64,000 nt of DNA from Prorocentrum cordatum (taxonomy: Eukaryota > Sar > Dinophyceae > Prorocentrales > Prorocentraceae), in assembly GCA_963575745.1 (NCBI GenBank), contig CAUYUJ010003603.1, positions 341,640 to 405,639 on the forward strand, written 5' to 3'. Below the pieces are notes generated by a model, which was not told the DNA's origin, searched no databases, and saw only the letters and a program-made list of their open reading frames with translations. Positions 11,920-22,479 of the stretch are shown here, piece after piece. A program made the translations under genes and the position numbers. Positions within the stretch are counted from its first letter, which is position 1, and each line of letters opens with the position of its first letter.

Positions 11920-12150
11920 AGGAGGAGGAGGAGAGTGGAGAAACGGAGGAGGAGGAGGAGGAGGAGGAGGAGGAGGAGGAGGAGGAAAGGAGGAGAGGAG
12001 GAGAAGAGGAGAAGAGGAGAAGAGGAGAAGAGGAGAAGAGGAGAAAGAGGAGAAGAGGAGAAGAGGAGGAGGAGGAGAAGGAGGAGGAGGAGGAAGAGGA
12101 GGAGAGAGGAGGAGGAGAAGGAGGAGAAGGAGGAGGAGGAAAGTGGAGGA
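11920..12150. repeat. GGA/GGAGAA purine microsatellite
   Basis: About 230 bp of gga and gagaag repeats form a nearly pure purine strand. It is followed at 12,195-12,440 by a C/T-rich stretch, so a purine and a pyrimidine tract face each other across about 45 bp. Confidence 0.9.
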
Positions 12151-12781
12151 TGCATTCTTTTACGGCGCCAGGGGGCCGACGCAGGACATCAGCTTGCCCA
12201 CCCCCCCCTCCCCGCTTCCGCTCCCGCTGCTGCAGCTGCTGCTCATCCTCCGCCTCCTCCTCCCCAGTGCTTCCCCCCTCCGCCTCTTTTTCGTGCTCAT
12301 CTTTTTTCGTCATGCCTCCCGCCCCTCTCCCCTCTGTTACCTCATTGCCCCTTCCTTTCTCATCCGCCCTCTCATCCTCGCCTCAGCATGCTCCTCATGA
12401 TCTTTCTCCCCCCCCTTCTCCCACCTCACTGGTCACGTAATTTCTTCCCGCCTTCATTTTCCAGCTTCGGCCGCCGACAGGCTGATCTCTGCTCTGCACT
12501 ACCACGCCCTTCTGCCCGACGACCTCTCTAAGGCATCGGCGCGTGGGGTAATCAAGCAAGGGAGTCGCCAAACTTAGCACCAGCAGGAAGAATAGGAGCA
12601 GAAGCATGAGCAGGAGGAAGCCGCCGTGTACCAACACGTAAGTGTATCCTCCGCAACTTCCCGACGTCCGACGCTATTTGGGTTTAGGCGCTCGTCCGTT
12701 TCAGAACAACGGTTGGGCGCTGACATTGGCCCTTGGGCCGTGTGTCTTCGACCCGCGTTGCGGCAGGCCATTGCGAGAGAC

Positions 12782-14620
12782 CTACTTTGCACCTGAATTA
12801 TAGGACCCTGCGTAACCCCAGCGCGAACGCAGATTGACGTGGGCGTCGGCAAGGGGAAGGCGAGCGCGAACGGCAGCGGTGTTCCACACGACCTTTCGGG
12901 ACGGGAGCCTGACCGACTCGCGGGCGAGCCATCCCGTTTGTCGCCAGAAGGGGCAAGGCGATGGCAAGTGGCACGAGGTTGCGAGGGGTACGTGGGCTTG
13001 AAGAACACCCCTGAGGAGAAGGCGTCTTCCTTGGTCCGGGGCTCGGATGGGATCGGCAGGTTCTCGGGCGGCCATGTCATCGCCCATGATCCGATCGTAT
13101 GCCACAGCTGCGGGCGCGACTGCGCGGGGGCCCGTCGACGCAGCTCGGGCAAGCGCCGGCGCGACGAGCGCTGTCATCCGGACCATGGAGGTACGCGAGT
13201 CCGCTGCGAGGCTGGTTTGTTCGCTCTGGAGCGTTCTAATGCCATGCTGAGCTGCTGCCAGTGGTGGGCAATTGTGGCTTGACTCGTTTCCACACTGGCG
13301 ATTGTATTATCAAGCCGTTTTACCGTGTCGGTCGGTCTCTGCTGGTCTGCCGCTGGGTTGCGGAAGCGGGCGTCGACCTGGTGGAAAATGCCCGGGGCGT
13401 TTGGATTTGGCGGCCGCTCGTCGTGAGTCTTCATTGTAGCCCGGTGACTCGTGGTTTCCCATCGGGGAGCCAGGAGGAGTGTCAGCGTTTCATTGGTTCA
13501 CCGGTTCCGTCTGACATAGCGAGGTCGTCTTCGCCCCACGGGGAAGGCGTCGGCGTTCCTACCTTGTCGGGGAGGTCGGGGGCGCGCCTGGCGACGATGA
13601 CTCAGCGTGGGCGCGCCCTGTTCGCGCTGCGGCCCCGCTGCTTCTTCTCTGGCGATGGTGTTTTGGGCGGCCCTTTTTGCTGGTTTGACTGCGGTGTCAG
13701 CAGCGCTTGGAGGTGCGGCCTAGTGGCCGCCCAGCCTTGGGGAGTCGACGTGACCGCCGCGCCAGGCCAGCCTGGTGGCGACCCCTGACCAGGGTGTCTG
13801 CTGCGATGGCCTCTGGTGAGACGATCCTTGCCGTTGGTGTCTTTGGCGTTTCAGTCTTGGCGATGGCCCACACCTGCGTGATGGTCCATGGGGCGGTTGA
13901 TCCCTGTGAGTGCGCTGTTGTGCTGGGCGGGCCGATGCTGCCCAGGCGAGGGGAAAGTTCCCCTCTGATGGTGTTGCCCCATCCTGCGCGTTGGACTTTA
14001 CAATGCTATTTGAGGAGGGCCAGGACCTCGGCAACCTGAGTCCTTGTAGCACTTGAGCATCTATGGCTGCGACGCGGTACTTGGCGCTGGACAGTGCCTC
14101 GCCAGTTCCTCGCAGTTTGATGGCCGCGGTTTTGACGACTTCTGTGTTCTGTTTGACTCGGATGCCAAATCTTTCCTCAGCACGCACGGCTCCGAAGGCG
14201 TTCGGCCTTCGAGATGCTTGGTGGCTCTCGTGGAGTGCGCCTTGGTGGTCGTCCTGATACCATGCGGTGATATACTCGCTTTGTCCAGGTCCTCCCGGCC
14301 CATGGTGGCTGATGTCGAATTGATGCATTTTTGCCCCGAGGCCGACAGGACAGTTGGTATGACGGTCGGCCTGATGCTGAAAGTCGCCGTGAGTCTCCGT
14401 TTATTTGCCACGGTCCTTTGGGTGGCCCAGCGGCTCCATGGATTTCTGGATGGGGGCCGTGCTGAAGTGGAGGGCGAAGATGGCTGTGAAGGCAGCCAGG
14501 GAGGTCGTCGTCGAGTTGTTTACTCGCGTGGTCACGCTTGGTCTACGTCGGGCCTTTCCCTCTACAGGAGGAATATTCAAGAAAAGACAAAAAATAGTCT
14601 GGGGACGATTTTTCATCACT
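12782..14620 (-). pseudogene. Coiled-coil coding relic, possibly a 5' LINE fragment
   Basis: Several minus-strand stretches read as protein in different frames. Near 14,100-14,210 there is a helical stretch (IRVKQNTEVVKTAAIKL then GEALSSAKYRVAAIDAQVL). Near 13,500-13,550 an acidic stretch reads GEDDLAMSDGTGEP. Near 13,180-13,380 another coiled-coil-like run reads VKRLDNTIASVETSQATIAH then WQQLSMALERSRANKPASQ. Near 13,000-13,190 an alanine-rich stretch includes ARAASTGPRAVAPAAVAYD. The style, helical and charged, followed by low complexity and an acidic patch, is like ORF1 or the start of ORF2 in protist LINEs, and the strand is that of the larger LINE at 15.3 kb. No enzymatic motif is present. 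The plus strand also has a 189-codon open frame here, so the strand call is not secure. Confidence 0.35.
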
Positions 14621-14861
14621 AGTTTGAGTATGTTTGATATTTTTCCGTATCTGTTTTACTTTTTCGTCCACAATCTTTTTGTAGGGGGACACGGCCGACT
14701 TAACGCTTGGTTGCCTTGTGACACTCCTTTGCCCTGGATTGGGCCGTGCCCGCTCCTCCTGGTTGCCGCGTGCCGTTGATTGGCACCGCTCCTGAGAACT
14801 GGTATGTGAAAAGCTCTGGGAGGGAAGGCGTGACGGTTAGTCGGGGGCCCCCAAATTGGGT

Positions 14862-15080
14862 GGTGACCACACCGTGCGGTGAGTCTGTGGGGCTTCGGGG
14901 TCACCGCACGGTTTTGGGACTCGGGTCGTTCTCCGCGGACGTCTTGGGCGACTGGGGCATCCGAGGTCCGTGCGGTGGGCATCCGAGGTCCGACTGGGCG
15001 ACGGCGTGCGTTGACGGACCGTGCGGTGAGGTCTTTGGGGTTTTCGAGGTCATCGCATGGTCTGTCACCGCACCGTTTCG
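14862..15080. repeat. Clustered hairpins with the word accgtgcggtga
   Basis: accgtgcggtga at 14,871-14,882 is followed by its exact reverse complement tcaccgcacggt at 14,901-14,912, with an 18-base loop. The same word recurs at 15,018-15,029, followed by imperfect complements at 15,050-15,061 and 15,065-15,076. It is a small tandem cluster of stem-loops of unknown role. Confidence 0.7.
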
Positions 15081-15334
15081 GGATTCCAAAGTTAGGGCGT
15101 CCCTTTCGCCGATAGTTCCGCGGATCCAAGTCACGCTGTCTGCGGGGCCAAATGCGACTTAGATCACGTTCTGCAGGCGTCTAATTCGGTGTGACTCAGT
15201 CGGCAAAACGGCCCCTGAATGTGGCCTGGCATGGGCTTGGTAGCCCTTGCGGTCCTGCGGAGAACAGGGAGGAGGATGTTGTTGCCTGGGTGGTCGGTGT
15301 TGATTTTTTTTGAGCACGACCGTGCGCTGCATGA

Positions 15335-15871
15335 CTAAAGCACGCTGTAAGTGTCAGATAGCAAGGTCACTCCACTCGCATTGGGATGGAGCCCTTTACA
15401 TATCTTGTACCAGGCGCCTGCGGGGGCTTTCTCTCTGCCAGTCTTGGGGTCCACAGGGCGACCTGTGCACTCCACTCCGAGCCTGGCGATTCGAGCCCCC
15501 GAGGAATAGCACCTGCAATGCAAACAAACGACTACCAAAGAATCGTTCAAGCAGTCAAAAAGAACACACTGGTGGTTCAAGTCCCGAAGCCTCTGGACAT
15601 CGATCCTAGGGATCGCCGCGCAGTGGCCAGGGGGTGGGCAGGTGTGGCTCGGGCTGCGATTGGTACGCAAGCACGTCGAACACTGCCAAAACCTTTGTTC
15701 CCCACAAGGGGGGCCAAGCCAGGCCCACATGTGGGGGCTGGCGGCAGCTGGGGACCGAGACACTCCAGGGGAGGACCAGGGGACCTCGTTCAAGTCGGTC
15801 ATGGGCCACAACGGGAGTAACTCAGCCGCAAGCTTGGCAGTAGCTTTGGAAACCACAACCGAAACATCCAA
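15335..15871 (-). pseudogene. LINE C-terminal tail
   Basis: An open minus-strand frame of about 178 codons follows RNase H. It begins MDVSVVVSKATAKLAAELLP and is rich in Cys and Pro (FWQCSTCLRTN, VVCLHCRCYSSGARIARLG). The paired Cys (CSTC, CLHC) could be remnants of a zinc finger. The last part reads WYKICKGLHPNASG. No named family is recognised. Its place directly after RNase H on the same strand suggests it is the end of the LINE ORF2. Confidence 0.5.
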
Positions 15872-15913
15872 GTCCTCAAGCGTGGAGGCGGTGGCGGACG
15901 GGTGCGCAGACGC

Positions 15914-16279
15914 TCAAAGCTTGGCAGCACGATCGGCATAGTCGTTGCCGATGCGCAACATGCGCTCGTGCGGAGACCTATTAATGTCGTCCAAGGCCTG
16001 ATGTGCCCTGACTTTATCACAAGTCAAAATCAAGTTCCCGCCCAGCGCCCGCCCCTGCATAATCAAACCCGCGCAGGGACGGTCGGGAGCGAGACGGTCG
16101 TGCTCTGGCAAAGCGTGCATGCCAACCACGTTGGCACAGTCATTGAACAGTTGGCTGGGCTGCGAGAGGAACGCGCCACAGGCAGCATATGCAGACAACT
16201 CATCAGCCTGAGCCGTCTGTGGGCAGCTGTCCCACACGGGTCCATACGCCATCGCTAAAAGGTTGCTTCCTGGGTCCAA
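15914..16279 (-). pseudogene. LINE RNase H segment
   Basis: The minus-strand frame reads QTAQADELSAYAA, then FNDCANVVGMHAL, then LTCDKVRAHQALDDIN and RIGNDYADRAAKL. These match the RNase H pattern of a glutamate in a helix (E of ADELSAY), an aspartate after a strand (D of NDC), a histidine (H of RAHQ) and a final aspartate in a G-N-[DE]-x-A-D motif. The first catalytic aspartate should lie just upstream and is not clear (MAYGPVWDSC may carry it). RNase H removes the RNA strand of the RNA-DNA hybrid. Confidence 0.75.
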
Positions 16280-16454
16280 ATTGGCAAGGCCCCAACCTGC
16301 ACGGCAAAGGTCTCGTATGGGCGATTTGGAACAGGACCCGTCGAGGAAAACGTTGCCCCACAGGAGCCGCGAGCCCTCGGGTGGACAATCCCACCCTTCA
16401 GCTTCGAAGCCCTCGGGAAACTATATAACAGAAATGCAGTCGGGACTGTCGTCG

Positions 16455-16640
16455 TGGTCGGCTGTGGGGTGCTCGGAAAGACCAGAGACCAAAGCGAGAG
16501 CCAGCGTGGGACTACATCTTGTGGGTGTTCGGAAAGACCAGAGACCAATCTCGTGGGTGTTCGGAAAGACCAGAGACCAATCTTGTGGGTGTTCGGAAAG
16601 AAGCAAAAGGGGGGATTCATCTTATCGGTGTTCGGAAGGA
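16455..16640. repeat. 32-bp minisatellite inside the LINE
   Basis: The unit begins gtgggtgttcggaaagacca and ends gagaccaatct; it is 32 bp long and present in about four to five copies, the outer ones diverged (with agcgagagccagcg inserted). It sits between the zinc-binding and RNase H segments of the LINE. No equivalent coding sequence fits there, so it arose within or inserted into the element. Confidence 0.85.
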
Positions 16641-16654
16641 CCAGGGACCAAAGC

Positions 16655-17450
16655 GAGAGCCAGCGTCAGGATCGCCTCGGACCGCCTCCAGAACTTTGTC
16701 AGGTATGATGGATCTCCTCACCTCCTCCGCAATAGGACAGCACCGCAGGCGATGAACAAGAGTGTCTCCAGGCGCGTGGCAAAGAGTACACTCGTCAGGA
16801 ATATCGTATCCTGCGGCTCCTGCGCGTGCAAGAGGCAACAGTCCTTGGCAGGTCATATACCTAATGGTTCCTTTCTGGAGGGGTGTAAACTTCTTGGACC
16901 TAAGTGCCGCAGCCACAGCATCAAAACAAAACCTCGTGGACCCTTGACCCCCGTACTTCTGAGCAGCTTCCCGCTCGAGGCACCTCCAGACCGCTTCCTT
17001 CAAGAGCTTCTTGAGGAGGGCGGGGGGGGGGGGGAGAGCGAAGGAGTGACGGGCCCCGAGGTCGCTAATCAGGAGGAAGGGGGAGGGCATAGCCCAGCCA
17101 ATCCTGTCAACCGAAAGCCTCATGGCCCCAACGGGCCCGCCCACTTTTCTCCAGGACCAGGGTCGGTGAAAGCTATCGTTCCACATAGAACGCAGCTGAG
17201 CCCAAGAAAAAACAAAATCCGAGGCCCTGGTGTGACGAGCCCACACTTCTTTGGCCCAACGGACAATCGGAGAAATCGCGCCGTACCAAGCAGGGTCTCC
17301 TTCTAATCTGAACAAAATGGTCAAACGTCTGCCCCCCGCACTGGGCTTCATCGTGGCCGCACAGAGCCGACGCAACTTGAGAAGATCCCCGTCACTGCAA
17401 CCATGGACCTCGCTGCCGTAGGTATTCCTGGCAGCGGGCCCGAACCACAA
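16655..17450 (-). pseudogene. LINE connection region with CCHC-like zinc-binding motif
   Basis: An open minus-strand frame of about 260 codons follows the palm segment. It includes WAKEVWARHTRASDF and AVWRCLEREAAQKYG. Near 16,740-16,800 it has CTLCHAPGDTLVHRLRCCP, a C-x2-C ... H-x-x-x-x-C arrangement like the zinc-binding domain found between reverse transcriptase and RNase H in many plant and protist LINEs. The frame runs into the 32-bp tandem repeat that follows, so its last residues are not original. Confidence 0.65.
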
Positions 17451-18600
17451 AGTTTGATGACCCTGCGTCCCAGATCAGCTCGCTGGCCTACCAGTCGGCC
17501 AACCCGCCGTCTGGCACGCGTCGCTCGAAGCTTGGTGCGGGCGTTCCGCCCGCGAGACCGAATGGCGCCACCGGTTGCATCATCGATCCCGAGGTTCACA
17601 ATTGATTCTTGAGGCTTCCTTGTCAGCTTGCCCAACCTCCGTTCCACCGATCTAGGGAGAGACTTGGAGGAGGAGACGAGGCCGACCTTGTTGAGAGCAA
17701 TGGAAGCGTGCAACATGGTGCCCACCACAGCTTCGAGCTCGGCAGCAAAATCGCAAATACGCTTAGCAACCTGCATCTGCTTCCCCACTCCATCGATTCC
17801 CATGTCGTCGATGTAAGCGTCGAAAGAGAGAAGAGGAGGAATGGACAGTGAGTCGAAGCCGTCTAAAGCAACAATCCTGATGTGGGTCGTCGCAAAGCTG
17901 CACCCCGCAATGATGCCGACCCTGGCATATATGGGGTAAGAAACAGTACCTGCAAGCACAAGAAACCTGGCCGACCTGTACCCAGCGATGCACATGGACG
18001 TAATGGCGGGGGGAAGCCCGTGACGTTCGCAACGCAAGATGAGATGATCCAAAGGTATCTTTTCAAGTACTTCACGAAATCCCACAGCAGGATACAGGCC
18101 GAGTCCGAGTTCGATCTGGATAGTTCGGCACGCGCCGCTTGCCGCCAGACAACGTCGCTGGCAGACTTGTGTTGACCAGCAGCCCAGTATGGGCGCATGT
18201 GCGCCGCCTCCCATGCGATGGCGTACTCCCTACAGCACTTGCCCAAAGCCTGAACAGACTAGGAAACACTCCTACCGGGCGAAACCCAGACGTCGGCTTC
18301 GGGAGCAGGGCAATGATAACAGCACGAATGTGATGCTGTAACATCCCAACGGTCTCCATGAGCCTCAGGAGGCTCGACAGGGCCTCCAGGGCCCCGTCGG
18401 ACAAAACAGAAAGAATGCCTCATGTGAAATCCGTCCAACCCCACGGCGGACCTATGAGCAAAGGACTGCAACACACTCCTGATCATGTCAATCGTGATGG
18501 GGGGGAGGGGGTCTAACATCCTGATAGGCAGCCCCCTGGGGCGTGGCCCGAGCCTCCCAGAGGCCTCTAAACCGAATGGCTTCGTCCCGCAGGAGGGCAT
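17440..18600 (-). pseudogene. LINE reverse transcriptase segment (YIDD)
   Basis: Motifs in order: SAVGLDGFHMRH near 18,430 (the A-x-G-x-D-G entry motif), IALLPKPTSGFRPVGVFPS near 18,270-18,330 (the L-[IL]-P-K ... R-P-I motif), a frame change, then KIPLDHLILRCERHGLPPAI near 18,010-18,075. After that come GIIAGCSFATTHIRI near 17,890-17,930, in place of the G-x-x-Q-G-x-P motif, and the catalytic DAYIDDMG with YIDD at 17,804-17,815. The family carries [YF]-x-D-D there, so the two metal-binding aspartates are kept. At least two frame changes separate the finger and palm parts, so the enzyme is broken. Confidence 0.8.
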
Positions 18601-20050
18601 GGGGATCCGAAATCACACATCCTTTGGACGAGAGGGTCGTCGAAGGTTTGAACGCCTGAGGGTCCTTGGAATAAGCATGAGCTCTGCGGCCTCCGCTTTC
18701 GATATTTTCCAACAGCCAAGAGCTCCAGTCCTTGCGAGCCTGCACAGCATAGTGCCCGACGCAGCGCTCCAGGGCCCCCGCAACCTCGCTGCACAAGGTG
18801 CCGAGGCGCTGAGAGCACGTGGGATGCGAAAGCGAGCCGTCCAGCCAGTCCTGACCTAGCCGGGAGGCACTTGCCAACAGACGAGATACGTCGGGGAAAA
18901 GGTCGGGGACGTTCAGAATTTTAGGAGGAGGATCCGACAAAACACGGGCCGCGACAAGGGCTTCGTCGGGCCTATCGGAAACAGACACCCTAACCGAGCA
19001 CGTCATCACATTGGCGTGCAGCCATTTCATGGCGTGGAGGGGGGGTATTTCACACAACCCAGGTCCTTGCCCAAGAGCGGCCTCCAGTGGGTGACGGGCC
19101 CCTTGCTCCGAGAACCCCATACAGGCAGCTCCACTCCAAAGACTCTGGACAGCTCCTTCTCGCATAGGTTGGCCCACGCGCCATGCGCTTCGCCGAGAAG
19201 GATTGAAATCAGTTGAGGGCCGCCCCCCCCTCAAAGCAGGGAACAAACAATCATCAATTTTGTCAAGTACACGGCTAAAATCATGAGGCTCAGGCAGAGG
19301 ACCGAAAGGCATTGTGGTGGGGATCTCAGGCGGGCGTCGAAATGTCAAGTACGACATCTGCGCCAAGCCAGCGGAAAACTCCAACATCACAGGCGTGTGA
19401 GGGACGACGCAATGAGTATGTACTTGCACCACTTGCTTGGCCCCCTTAGCCACACCAGCAGAACAGGCAAAGTAATATTTCTCCCGAGCGACGCCCATGT
19501 GACAAGCCGGAGCCCCCGAGGTGAGCAACTGGCCAACCAATTTGGCCACGAACAACGTGGGCTCTAAGGTAGCGGGTTCCAGGTTCCAGTCCCTTCCACA
19601 GATAAGAGGCCTCCCACACGTAGCCCCCCATAGCCCCCACAGCCGACAATATATCCAGGTTCTTGTCAGAGAGACCCTCTGAGTCCCAGGGATAAACAGG
19701 ACAACACTGGTAAATGTCGCCCTGGGGGGCATGAATGAGACAAGAAATCGCACGATGAGGAACCACACCATGCCCCTCTGGGGCGTGCAACCCCAGAGAC
19801 GAGCGGCACAACATCGAAACTCCCGCGGAGGGGCTTCCTCCAGGGCCCGTGGTGGTTGGGGCCCAGATGGGTTTCCAGCCCAGGGAGAGGCAAGTCTGGC
19901 TAGCACGTGAAATAGTTTCTTCTGTCACCAGCTTGTGCTCTTGCACGAGCACTACGGAAGAAGTGACAAGAGGTAACCACTCTTTCACCGACTTCCAATT
20001 GTTGCCAGCCACTGTGATCACAGAGAGGTGAAAGGCAGAATCAGAGGGCG
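18488..20050 (-). pseudogene. LINE apurinic-type endonuclease segment
   Basis: The domain starts near 20,040 (SVITVAGNNWKSVKEWLPL). The metal-binding glutamate motif is VLVQEHKL at about 19,930-19,958, where the family usually has QET. A frame change near 19,640 leads to CGRDWNLEP at about 19,575-19,612, matching the G-D-[WF]-N motif. Next comes KYYFACSAG at about 19,447-19,485, in the place of the D-[YW]-x-L-x-S strand, and VVPHTPVMLEFSAG near 19,375-19,412, in the place of the S-D-H-x-P catalytic histidine motif. These are the signature positions of the exonuclease-endonuclease-phosphatase fold that nicks the target DNA. The frame then continues as a connecting region to 18,488. The frameshift inside the domain makes it inactive. 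Confidence 0.75.
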
Positions 20051-20136
20051 GAGGGGGGGTGAGAGGACCTCCCACAAAGGCCTTCTGGTCAAGACTGCCC
20101 ATCCCATTGAAAAAATGAGTGACACCCCCCCCCCCG

Positions 20137-21445
20137 TCAGGCTGTGCCCACGGGGGGGCTCCCATTCTGAGCACGGTCATTTGGCTCACCAGCAAGCGAC
20201 TCAGCAGCCCGTTTGTCGAACATGGCCGTGGCGCGGCCGACCTCCTGGCGAACTCGCTGGACAGCGGGCTGAGAGAGAGCCTGCGACCCAACAGGGGGGG
20301 CCCGCGAGCTGCCAGGGCCGTGGGCGTCGCCGTCAGTCGTAGGCGCCGCGGAAGAGCCCGCAGCCGCGCCCGCGCGCCCTTCGGCTCCCATTGCTGATGC
20401 TGCGGCCGAGGTGGCCTCGCCGTCATTGCCTCGACGGCGCTTGGACTGGAGCCTTGCCAGGTAGGCGGAGTGCTCAGCACGAACGGCATCTGGTTTCTCC
20501 ATGGCGGACTCGAACGGGGTATTGGCCATCTCGGAAATCGATTATTTGAAGTGCTGGCGGCGGCGATTGGCTTCCTCCAAATCCTGTGGATCAAGCCCTT
20601 CACCAACGAGATCCTCGCTGAACAGTCCGCCATCGTCGATGGTGATATTGTTGACCTTGCCTCCCAGCAGCTCTCGCAAGCACAATGTGGGCCCAGCTGA
20701 CGCCTCCGTGGGCCTGGGTGGCATGGCCTCGATCACGAGAGAATGCAGTCGCTGAACCAATTCCGTGTGTTGTTGCTGCTGCATGGCTTTGTGTTGTCGT
20801 CCCAGGTCGGCCAGTAGTTCTTCCTGCCGACCGAGACTCTCCTTCCATTTGAGATCTTGTTGAGCTCCACCTCCATACGCTTGTCGAGTTTGCCAAGCTG
20901 CCAATGTAGATCATTGACCTGCTCCTGCAACGGCTTGAGCGCGACCTTCGGCACGGAGGCGACCATGGCATCGAGCTTGGCTTGGTAGCGCTCGACTGTG
21001 TCAGTATCTCCCTCCTTCTTGGCGACGGCGATGACCAATTGCAGGTCCTCCGAGCCCAGGGGGGCCTCGGGGCAGGTAGCCACTCCGCCTCCGCCTTGTC
21101 CTGGCAGCTGGCTCCCTGGCTGAAGCGTATGACGCTGCCAGCGACCAGGAGGAGCCTGAGGACCAGGAACGAGAGGACTGCCACGCTGATGACTCCATAC
21201 CCCTCGCGGCTGCGGCTGAGGCATGAGGAGCGGTAACGCACAGGTAGTGCCGCAGTGCTTGCAGACGTTACTCGAGTTGTTGTTCTTGCGCAGCCACACG
21301 AGATACACTTCCACTTGCCTTGCGGCATGTCATACCTTGCGGCACGCCCCTGCTGTCGCTGGGAAAACATGAAGAGCGCCATGGGCAGGCTGCTGTCCAG
21401 GGGGGCTGAGACGACGGGGAGCCGCACCAGGATCCATTGCCTCAA
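20137..21445 (-). pseudogene. LINE ORF1: RanBP2-like zinc finger and coiled coil, frameshifted
   Basis: The first half of a zinc finger (GKWKCISCG) is read at about 21,290-21,316. The second half (SSNVCKHCGTTC) is read in a different frame at about 21,240-21,270. Together they give the W-x-C-x2-C ... N ... C-x2-C pattern of RanBP2-type fingers, split by a frameshift near 21,285. Downstream is a helical segment with VKALKPLQEQ-like character (VALKPLQEQVNDLHWQLGKL then DKRMEVELNKI), then a frame change to KESLGRQEELLADLGRQHKA, an acidic tail (ITIDDGGLFSEDLVGEGLD), and a last frame beginning MANTPFESAMEKPDAVRAEH. ORF1 proteins of LINEs bind the element RNA. The finger could do so here, although RanBP2 fingers also bind protein. 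Confidence 0.6.
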
Positions 21446-21639
21446 CCATGGCGCATCGCTGAAACTGAGGAACGCAGGGCGTAGTCAAATTGACCCGCGG
21501 ACACCCTGCCGTTCTGAATCGAGTGCCTGCAAAACCCTTGGGCGCAGAACGGCTGATGGTCGGTGTTGAGGGGCCCCAGGACGGCTATGGCGAGGGGTTC
21601 GTCCTGGAGGCGGATTTGTTGCACGAGGCAGTTTCATTC

Positions 21640-22385
21640 CTCTAGCGTGTGCAGTCAGATGCTGCTAGTGTACGATGTGCTGTCCGCCCCCTGGGTGGGC
21701 GCAATGGCGATGGGCACATCCCAGTCTTGCGTATCGAGGCTGATGGATGGGGCGGTGTCGGTGCCCTGGTGGGCATCGGCCGGGGCCAGGGACTTTGGTG
21801 AGTCGCGTCTGGAACCCGACTTGTGCGTCGGGGGTAGTGCATTATGGTGCAGCTGACTTTGGATTCCCCACATAGTTAAATCAGCTCGCCCCTCAGTTTG
21901 TGCTGGTTGGAGCGGCGGTGTTAGTATATGATGCCGAGTTCTGTGGTATGCTTGCGAGCCAGCTCGTTGCGTGCAGCGACTGCTCGGTCGACCCCACCGC
22001 TGTTTTGGAGCGCGGCGACGCGAGCTTCCTTTCTCGGGGGAAGGAGAAGCGACACCACCACCACCAGGGGGGCCACCTCCAGCGACGAGGCCCACGAGGC
22101 CTCCCCGAACTGGGGGTGATAGAGGATGTCTCGAGCGAGAGGGGAGGACCACACCACCAGGGGGAACCACCTCTGGCTCCTCGCTCTGGTGGTCCCTGGT
22201 GGTGTTGGTGCCGCTTTTCCAGGTTCCGACCTTTCGAGACAGGTTGCTATTTGGCACGGTTGCCTCTTGGCGGCCCTTGCTTGGCGGCGTGGGCTGCTCT
22301 GGAGCGGGACTCGTACGGCGAAGACCCTTGGGAGCCATGGCGCGAGCGCGGTACTGAAGGGGGGCGTGGTGCCAATCCGTCATGA
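21640..22385 (-). pseudogene. LINE 5' region, Pro/Gly-rich ORF
   Basis: An open minus-strand frame of about 240 codons starts near 22,383 and stops at 21,655. It is rich in Pro, Gly, Ser and Arg (for example MAPKGLRRTSPAPEQPTPPS) and has no recognisable domain. It lies immediately 5' of the zinc-finger segment of the LINE, so it is taken as its ORF1 leader or 5' untranslated part. It could equally be unrelated flanking sequence. Confidence 0.4.
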
Positions 22386-22479
22386 CTTGGGTCGTGTCTG
22401 GTTTCGCGAGGCAAGCGAGGATGCGGAGCGCTCGGCGTTTGGTCTCGTCCTGAGCAAGGATTTCGCGCCGAGACTTGAA

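Larger units (their letters stand above)
15335..22385 (-). mobile_element. Decayed LINE (non-LTR retrotransposon), minus strand
   Basis: Reading from right to left, the segments appear in the order expected for an apurinic-endonuclease-type LINE: ORF1 with a zinc finger and coiled coil (about 22.4-20.1 kb), endonuclease (about 20.05-19.37 kb), reverse transcriptase (about 18.6-17.5 kb), a thumb and zinc-binding segment (17.4-16.7 kb), RNase H (16.28-15.91 kb) and a C-terminal tail (15.87-15.34 kb). Each change of segment brings a change of frame, and there are at least six frameshifts, so the copy cannot encode an active protein. Such elements copy themselves by target-primed reverse transcription. 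No target-site duplication or poly(A)-like tail could be placed, so the outer limits are only those of the coding parts. Confidence 0.85.
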
